From Nectonema munidae (lineage: Eukaryota > Nematomorpha > Nectonematoida > Nectonematidae), in the NCBI GenBank assembly GCA_030549495.1, contig JAUIRK010000059.1, positions 124,001 to 188,000 on the forward strand: 64,000 nt of DNA, given 5' to 3'. The notes under the pieces are model-generated. The model searched no databases. It saw only the letters and a list, made by a program, of their open reading frames with translations, and was not told the origin of the DNA. Positions 57,560 to 64,000 of the stretch are shown in pieces; within the stretch, counting starts at the first letter, position 1; each line of letters opens with the position of its first letter. Position numbers and translations under genes: made by a program.

Positions 57560-60500
57560 AATTTTTTAGAAGAAGAAGACCAAATTTATTATCATGACAA
57601 GGAAAGAAAACTAAATGAGTATCAGACAACATACGTTTTGGAATAATAAAAAAAAGGATGCATCAGTTTTGTGCAACCTGATTTTCAAAAGGCCATATGA
57701 CCGCTGAAATGATCAATCAAGTGAGACACTGATTTGAATTACACTAGTTTTATATGTAGCAAAAATATTTAAATATACAATTAAAAAAAATTAAATGCAT
57801 ACATTCAAAGGCTACATACATAACATGACGTACTACAATTTGATATATGTATAATGATATGAAGTGTTCAATTATATTTTTTATCAGAATTGAAAAAGGA
57901 GCGTTCAAGATATCAAAACTTTGGAAATACTTATTCCACATTTTGCAGGCTTTATACCTCAAATAGTCTTTAAACTTTCTGTTATTATGATGGGGAATGA
58001 CTGTGTGATTTAAAGACCTTAGCGAATAATAGCATGATGAAGATTTAAGAATAAGCCAATAGTCAAACACTTGAGGTAGGTAGTTGTTGAAATAACTCCA
58101 TAGGAATTTTAGCATTTGCACTTTATAGATTTTTACTTTGAAAGAGAGATGAAGTATGAGTTAAAGCTTATTTGCGAAACTTTAAAATTATGTCTGGCTC
58201 GTAATATCCCCATTTAATGCCGCTATAGTATAAGTGCGGAAGTAATGAACTTTTGTATACTAGAAGCTTGATTTCTGTAGTGAATATATTTCTTGATAAC
58301 TTTAGGATGGAAATGACATGATTCAATCTTAGTGAAACTTGGGCAATGTCACTGTCCCACTTCATTTATTCTTGATAACAAGGCCTAAGTAATTAAATGT
58401 ATCTAGCAGCTGAAAGCCCAAGTTAGTATCTATTGTCACTAAGTGCCTATTTCGTGAAAAAGAATCAATCGCTTTTGATTTAGACTTATTGATATACAAG
58501 CCTATTCAAAAACACCAATTTTCTGTGTTCTTCAAACACACATCAATATACTGATCATGATCAGTAAAAATTGTAATATTGTTACGGGTGAGTCTTAGTA
58601 TCAACGTTAAGTCGTCTGCATAAATCAGATGGCTGACACTAGGATTCGAGTTGTGTACATCATTAATATACATTAGGAAAAAAAGAGGTCCTATCATGCA
58701 ACCTTGCAAAACACCAGCTTGAAATTTAGACTCGTTTGATAAAGTCTCATCTATTGAAATCTGTCTTATACCAGAAAAATAAAATTCTATAAATTTAAGT
58801 GCATGAGCGTGAAAACCATATACTTTTAGTTTATGAAATAAAATTAAATGGGCAATGGAATCGAAGCTTTCGATACGTCAATAAATCCTGCAAGAATATT
58901 TCCATTTGAGTGTAATCAGGAATGAACAAGTTGAGAAAAATTGCAGTGCTAATGTTGTATAGACTGTGATTTTCTAAAGCCAAATTGATTTTAAAAAAGA
59001 CCATTTAAATGAAGATAACTATAAATCCTTTTGTATAAAAATTTTCCCCCTAATATAGATTATATTTATAGGACGGTAGCTTCATATATTGTTTTTATCC
59101 CCTTTTTAAAGACAGGAATTGTACGACCCAGTTTAAAACAAGAAGGAAAAGTGCAATTTACAAGACAGGAATTGAAAAGCAAGCACAAAATTTGAGATAT
59201 ACTGTTCCTTACCGATTTTATCTGATTTATACTTATTCGAGTCGTTAGATTTAATTTCATCAATTGACAAAATAATATCATATACTGATATTTGATCAAA
59301 AGAAAATGTTTACCACAGGAAGAAAATTTTGTTAATTTGGTCAATATGAACTAATGGATTGTTTCCACTGCTAGGAAAGTGTTCATTAAATGCATTTGCA
59401 TAATTAAATTGATCATATAATATTTTTCCATTTACTTTCAAGGATCCTATTGACTATCACGCTTAATTATAGAATTAATTATTCTCCATGTTTCTTTTGA
59501 AGAAGCAAAATTTTAAAGCATTTTAAGTAATGATCATCTTTTGTTTTCCTAATCAAATTTTTTATACGATTCCTTAACTCTATCAGGAGTTCCCAACCCT
59601 GGGGTTGCGACCGGGTCGCCAAGCATTTTTATTTGGGTCGCCAAAACTAAAAATTAAAACATTGTCAACTTTTAATTCTAAGAGTTTTTAAGGATATACA
59701 GTCACATATTGGTTGAGGGATAGTGGAAGATTTTTCGTACTAAGAAGAAAAACCACAAAAATGTCAAATCAATTTTAATTTTTATATCTTTTAAAGAAAG
59801 ACATAGAAAAAGAGAGAAGAAAAAATACTGTCAAACTACCTTTGATTGATTTATTATCTTCCTGCCTTTCTCTTACACTCTTAACAAAGAGTTATACTCT
59901 ATTTTCATTTTAAAATGAATTCCATCTTTTCTTTATTGTAATTTTTCGTAAGTTTTTTTAATATCTTATATAATTTGTCGATGTGTGTGCATATATATGT
60001 GTGTGTGTGTTTTCACCAAACCTCATAGATGGGAGTTTGGTGCTCAAAAGTGGTGGGCTAGTAATTTAATTTATATTTCATTTCAGATTCTTTAGTCATG
60101 TCCAGAAAACGGGTGTACAAAGAAGAATTTTTAGCACGGGATTTACGTGTCTCATCGATGATGGAACTGAAAACCCACAATGCGTTGTATGTGGGGAAGT
60201 GCTCAGCAACGAGTCGCTTAGAGAATATAATCTCAAGTGCTATCTTCTGGGAAAACAACCAACTATGGCAGAGAAAGATCTTGAGTATTCTAATGGTAAA
60301 GAAAAAGAGCTGAAACGTCAGCGGTGAGACAAATCTATGCACAAGGGAGTGTATTCTGTTCAACAACAAACACTTGCATCCTATTTTGTTGAAAAAAATT
60401 GCTAAGAGTATGCAGTCACAAACGATTGGAGAAAAGTTGGTAAAGCCAGCAGCCCTTGTTGTTTTGTACCATTCTTGGAGATTCTGCAGTGAAAAAATTG

Positions 60501-62420
60501 AAGCTATTTCGAAGTCAGAATTATTTAGCTATTTGTCGCTTCAAAAGAAGAATTCAAGGGATTTCGTAAGACAGAATAGGTAGTAGTTGCGATCAAGGAG
60601 AGCGGATAATTCAGCGTGCAGTTGGCTGAGTCAACTGACGTCGGTGAAGATGCTCACGACTTGGTATATGCGTGGTACCAAAGGAAGAGTGACATTGAAG
60701 AAAACTTTCTGCTGTTAATCACCCGAAACAACAACATGTGAAGATCTTTTTAAGTTGGTTGATAGTTTCATCAAAGAAAAATGGCATCAGTGCAATACTA
60801 GGTCCACGTCAGGGTTTCACTGCCAGAGTAAAACAAGTCAATCCCACAGTGATAGCGACTCATTGCCTGCTTCACCGAGACGACCTTGCTTCTCGATAAA
60901 TGTCCCTTGAGCTTAACACTGTTATAGAAGATGTTATTCAAATGGTAAATTTTATTAAATCATCAGGATTGAATTAAAGGCTGTCTAATCAAAAGTGCTC
61001 TAATATGGGATCCGAACATGAACATCTGCTTTATTACTCTTCTGTCACGAGGTATCACGAGGAAAAGTGCTTCAGATGGCGTTTTACATGCGTGCAGGAA
61101 TTGAAATTTTCCTAAACGAAAAGAATCATGTACTGACATCAAGGCTTACATCATTAAAGTGATTGCTTAAATTGGCATATCTGACAGGCATATTTTCTGA
61201 ATATGTCCATGCAAGGAAAAGATGAGACAATAATCTGTGTCAAAAGATTAAGGCTTTCAAAACAAAACTAAGGCTGTCGAAAAGAAGAATTGAACTAGCA
61301 AAACTGATTTTTCCCACTTTTGAAACTTTTTGAGGAAGATGAAAAAGACGCCTCACTACTGGCCGTACAAAGTGTCATTGTTGGGCACCTTGAGAAATTT
61401 AGTAAGGAGTTTGACAGGTACATTCCGACTGGAGAGCTGCATGAGAAATACAAATGTATGCGAAGGCTCTTCGATATCCAAGCAAAGGATCTTTCTGAAG
61501 AAGAGTCTTCTATCCAAAATCTTCAAGAGGAACTTATAGAGATCCAGCATGAGGAAACTATTTGTTTTAACTTTCAATTACAACTCTAAGTGTGTTCTGG
61601 ACTGCTTTGAAAAAAAGAAACCAGTCCCTTGATTCGAGGCTGTTAAAGTGTTATTACCATTTGCTACAACCTATTGGAGTGAATCACGATTTGCAGCTCT
61701 GACTGCCATCAAAACTAAAAACTAAGGTTGAAGCTCTGACTGCAACCGAAACATGATTTGAGGGCAGCCCTTTTCAAAACTGAATCACAAATAGAGAAAC
61801 ATAGCAACATGATTCAAGCCGAAGACTCCAATTAAAATTAATTTACCATTTTACAGAAAAATATATACCTTTCCCTTGTTTTTTAAAGAATAAGGCAGAA
61901 TATTATTCTAGAAGTAGTTGTTCTAATTAATGCCAAGTTTTAAAATTCATAATGCTGTGGATATAATATAATTTAATGACGTTTATTTTGTCTTTCACAA
62001 CCATAAAGTATCTCTCTTACAGATATATTCATTACAATTGTCGTCCCTTACTTTTACCAATTTTAATAAAATATATGCAACTTAATTAGAGGGGCCGCGT
62101 CATATTTTGAGAAATAAAATTGGAATGGCCTAAAAAAAGGTTGGGAAAATAGGCATGAGCATTTTTCAAAGATTTATGTAATTTGTCAAGGCCATGAATT
62201 TTTTCTAGAATAATATGATTTATCCAGGTTTGAAAACGATACTTAGATTTGTTATGCTTAGAGTTTGATTGAAGATAACTACAAGATGCAACTATCTTCG
62301 ATAACTTATTTAGAAAAATAGCAGCTAAATTTTATGGAACATTAATGTAGCACTGTAATAACGAAAGCCACTCTATGGATTTAACTCTACTTCAAAATAT
62401 AAATGTATCAGGATAAAAAC
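57560..62420 (-). mobile_element. LINE ORF2 relic split by hAT-D (L-J)
   Basis: On the minus strand the linker before the RT lies at about 62250-62160 (SKYRFQTWINHIILEKIHGL then DKLHKSLKN). It is interrupted by hAT-D, and resumes at 59583 with IELRNRIKNLIRKTKDDHYL. The RT region follows at 59345-58500 (NSCLVNCTFPSCFKLGRTIP, MQGCMIGPLFFLMYINDVHN, then the intact YADD box in HLIYADDLTLILR). Post-RT blocks lie at 58365-58168 (EIKLLVYKSSLLPHLYYSGI then KWGYYE). The C-terminal part is at 58121-57750 (NRKFKDYLRYKACKMWNKYF). Many frameshifts and stops occur. The endonuclease is not recognised. The 3' tail shares TTTTCAAAAGGCCAT with L-I. Confidence 0.8.
59584..62154 (+). mobile_element. BED-finger hAT relic nested in LINE L-J (hAT-D)
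   Basis: CAGGAGTTCCCAACCCTGGG at 59584 is followed by GGGTCGCC blocks. The right end near 62154 has the inverse GGTTGGGAA. The coding part begins at about 60098 (MSRKRVYKEEFLARD). It continues in another frame with a BED finger start (PQCVVCGEVLSNESLREYNL). QLAESTDVGEDAHDLVYAWY at about 60620-60680 is the first catalytic block. The lattice AFKTKLRLSKRRIELAKLIF and DRYIPTGELHEKYKCMRRLF runs to 61589. LLPFATTYWSESRFAALTAI then KTKN at about 61660-61720 is the dimerisation domain, close to ZBED5/SCAND3. The full domain order is present, but more than ten stops or shifts break it. A GT microsatellite (59982-60010) lies in the leader. No clear 8-bp duplication remains. Confidence 0.8.
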
Positions 62421-62656
62421 ACGAACAGATGTCTATTTGATTTCAAAGCAAAAATCGGCCAAAAAAATATCCACAGCAATATAAATTTTATAAAAGGATT
62501 TTAAAGGTTGAAATATGTTTTAAAATTATTTAAAAGTTCCATGGGCTTGTTTGAGATATGAAAAAATGGTTAATATGTTATGACAATTTATATTTGTTAT
62601 AAAGTTGAGTTATGTACAATTTTCAATAAGCTTTAATGAAATTTTTCCCGCTAACT

Positions 62657-64000
62657 TAGGGTTACCAGATGAAAAAAAGAAAAAAGAGCACATAAAAATA
62701 TTTTCAACGAAAAAAATCCAGTCATGTTAAAGTAGGCAAAATTTAAAAAAAATTATTTTGCAGAGAAAATCATTACTTGTCTGAAGAAGATATACTTTTT
62801 AAAAGGTCTTGATTCTTCAGAAGATACCTATAAAACTCAGCTATAAACTTTTTGAAATTATAATTTATGATAAGAAGACTTCTTATAGTTTCAATTGATA
62901 AATTATTTCTCTTATCGGTCCATTGATGCTCCATCATTGAAAAAATTCTTTCCAGATTTGAACTATGGGCTTGAATTGAAAAAACATATTGAACAATTAT
63001 TGAAAGTTCGGAAAAATTTTCTTGTATTTGATGTTTCTTGAAAAACTCCGTTCAAAAATTTTAACGATTTTGAAATATCTTCCCATAGTATGTTTTTCTT
63101 AAGAGTCATCCATCGAAAAACTGCAAACTTTTTGAGCGAAGACAGCCATGACTCCAAGTAAGAAACGCCGTCAGCATAAAAATTTTTAACATCCTTTTGA
63201 AATTTGTTATATGAAGTTTCGTAGCCCTCTTCAAGCTTTTTTTCCACCAAAACTTTAAGTTCTGAAGCTAAAAAGTCTTCATTTAAACGTTTCTCCAAAG
63301 ATTCTAAAACTGCAGTGAAAATTTCATAGTTGTCAACAACAGTATTAGTAGATTTTTCTATTTTAGCAATGGAAGTATGAAATAAGTATGCTAAAGAACA
63401 AACCAGTTTCAAATAAATTTCGCTGAAAGGATGCTCAAAAAAATTGTTTAAAGCAGTGGGAGCATTGTTTTGAGATTGAAAATAAGACTTCAAACAAATC
63501 CAAAATTCTTTCAATAGCTGGAAACAAAGAAAGCCATCTTGTTTTACTGAAGGAGAGAATGTTTTTGAACTTCAAGTTTACAAATGAACAAAAATCTTCT
63601 AGGTTTTCAGTTCTTACAGTGTATGTATGATAGTAATAAAACAACTTTGTTACAACTAATTCAATATCAATTTCTAAGGTATCTATAGCTTTATGAATAG
63701 CATTATTTAAAACATGCGTTGGGCATCCCAATAAACTTGATTAAAATTACTAAGATATCTTTGTAACTTGAAAAAAAACATTATTTTGGCCTTTATTATC
63801 TTTTCCTCCGAACATTGTATTGCAGTTATCAGCAGTAAAAGAAATACATTTTCTATTAATACCGAATTTTTCTAGTGTATCAACAATATAATTGAATAAT
63901 GTTTCAGCCTTTTCATTTGGAAAATTTTGTATTTCAATTATTTTGATACAATACCTTCTCCTTTCCAGTCAAAGTATTGAACAACCAATGGAACAACTTT
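62657..64000 (-). mobile_element. hAT relic of a second lineage, running off the window (hAT-E)
   Basis: TAGGGTTACCAGATGAAAAA at 62657 looks like a terminus. On the minus strand the C-terminus is complete. NLERIFSMMEHQWTDKRNNL then SIETIRSLLIINYNFKKF (about 62960-62780) is the dimerisation domain. Upstream, 63514-62963 encodes the insertion-domain region (SEIYLKLVCSLAYLFHTSIA and following). 63731-63435 encodes GCPTHVLNNAIHKAIDTLEI, then LSFSKTRWLSLFPAIERILD, the conserved H-N and TRWLSL blocks. Beyond 63740 weaker frames reach the window edge. About three frame breaks are visible, fewer than in hAT-D. It resembles the ZNF862-like hAT lineage and is not related closely to the BED-finger copies. 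Confidence 0.8.

Noticed and set aside
1-64000. LTR retroelements, Polintons or other virus-like elements
   Set aside because: I saw no paired long terminal repeats, protease, integrase core or capsid-like frames. The zinc-knuckle protein at 22260-23330 fits LINE ORF1 better because of its triple knuckles and preceding RNA-binding domain.

Overview
The window is AT-rich animal nuclear DNA. Spliced genes with GT-AG introns, many hAT, piggyBac, pogo/Tigger and LINE copies, and long non-coding gaps all point to a metazoan. An arthropod or other invertebrate is likely, but I cannot name the species from sequence alone.

One conserved host gene is clear. GNL2 (nucleolar GTP-binding protein 2, Nog2/NGP1), a GTPase of 60S ribosome assembly, runs on the + strand from 29672 to 56251. 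I could place ten exons, all with GT-AG borders and compatible phases. Together they encode 484 residues, close to yeast Nog2 and much shorter than vertebrate GNL2. Introns make up about 95% of its span and hold most of the repeats on the right half of the window. A second spliced gene, of a family I cannot name functionally, lies in the same orientation inside GNL2 intron 5 (37898-39652). It has its own 57-base intron and one frame break.

Layout. 1-5250: piggyBac relic and BED-finger hAT relic. 5250-9240: antisense LINE split by a 1-kb internally deleted hAT with an 8-bp target duplication. 10373-11900: Tigger relic. 12196-18660: a SINE-like head and four LINE copies, back to back and in opposing orientation. 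18760-23330: MITE and LINE ORF1/ORF2 pieces. 26066-29363: a hAT transposase gene with introns, containing a LINE scrap. 29672-56251: GNL2 with nested LINE, unknown gene, piggyBac, RTE, Tigger, hAT and MITE copies. 56500-57500: a decayed tandem repeat of about 148 bp. 57560-62420: antisense LINE interrupted by another BED-finger hAT. 62657-64000: hAT of a different lineage running off the window.

At least six separate hAT copies of several lineages are present, and most coding LINE copies read on the minus strand. I saw no LTR retroelement, Polinton, CRISPR array or RNA gene that I can support.
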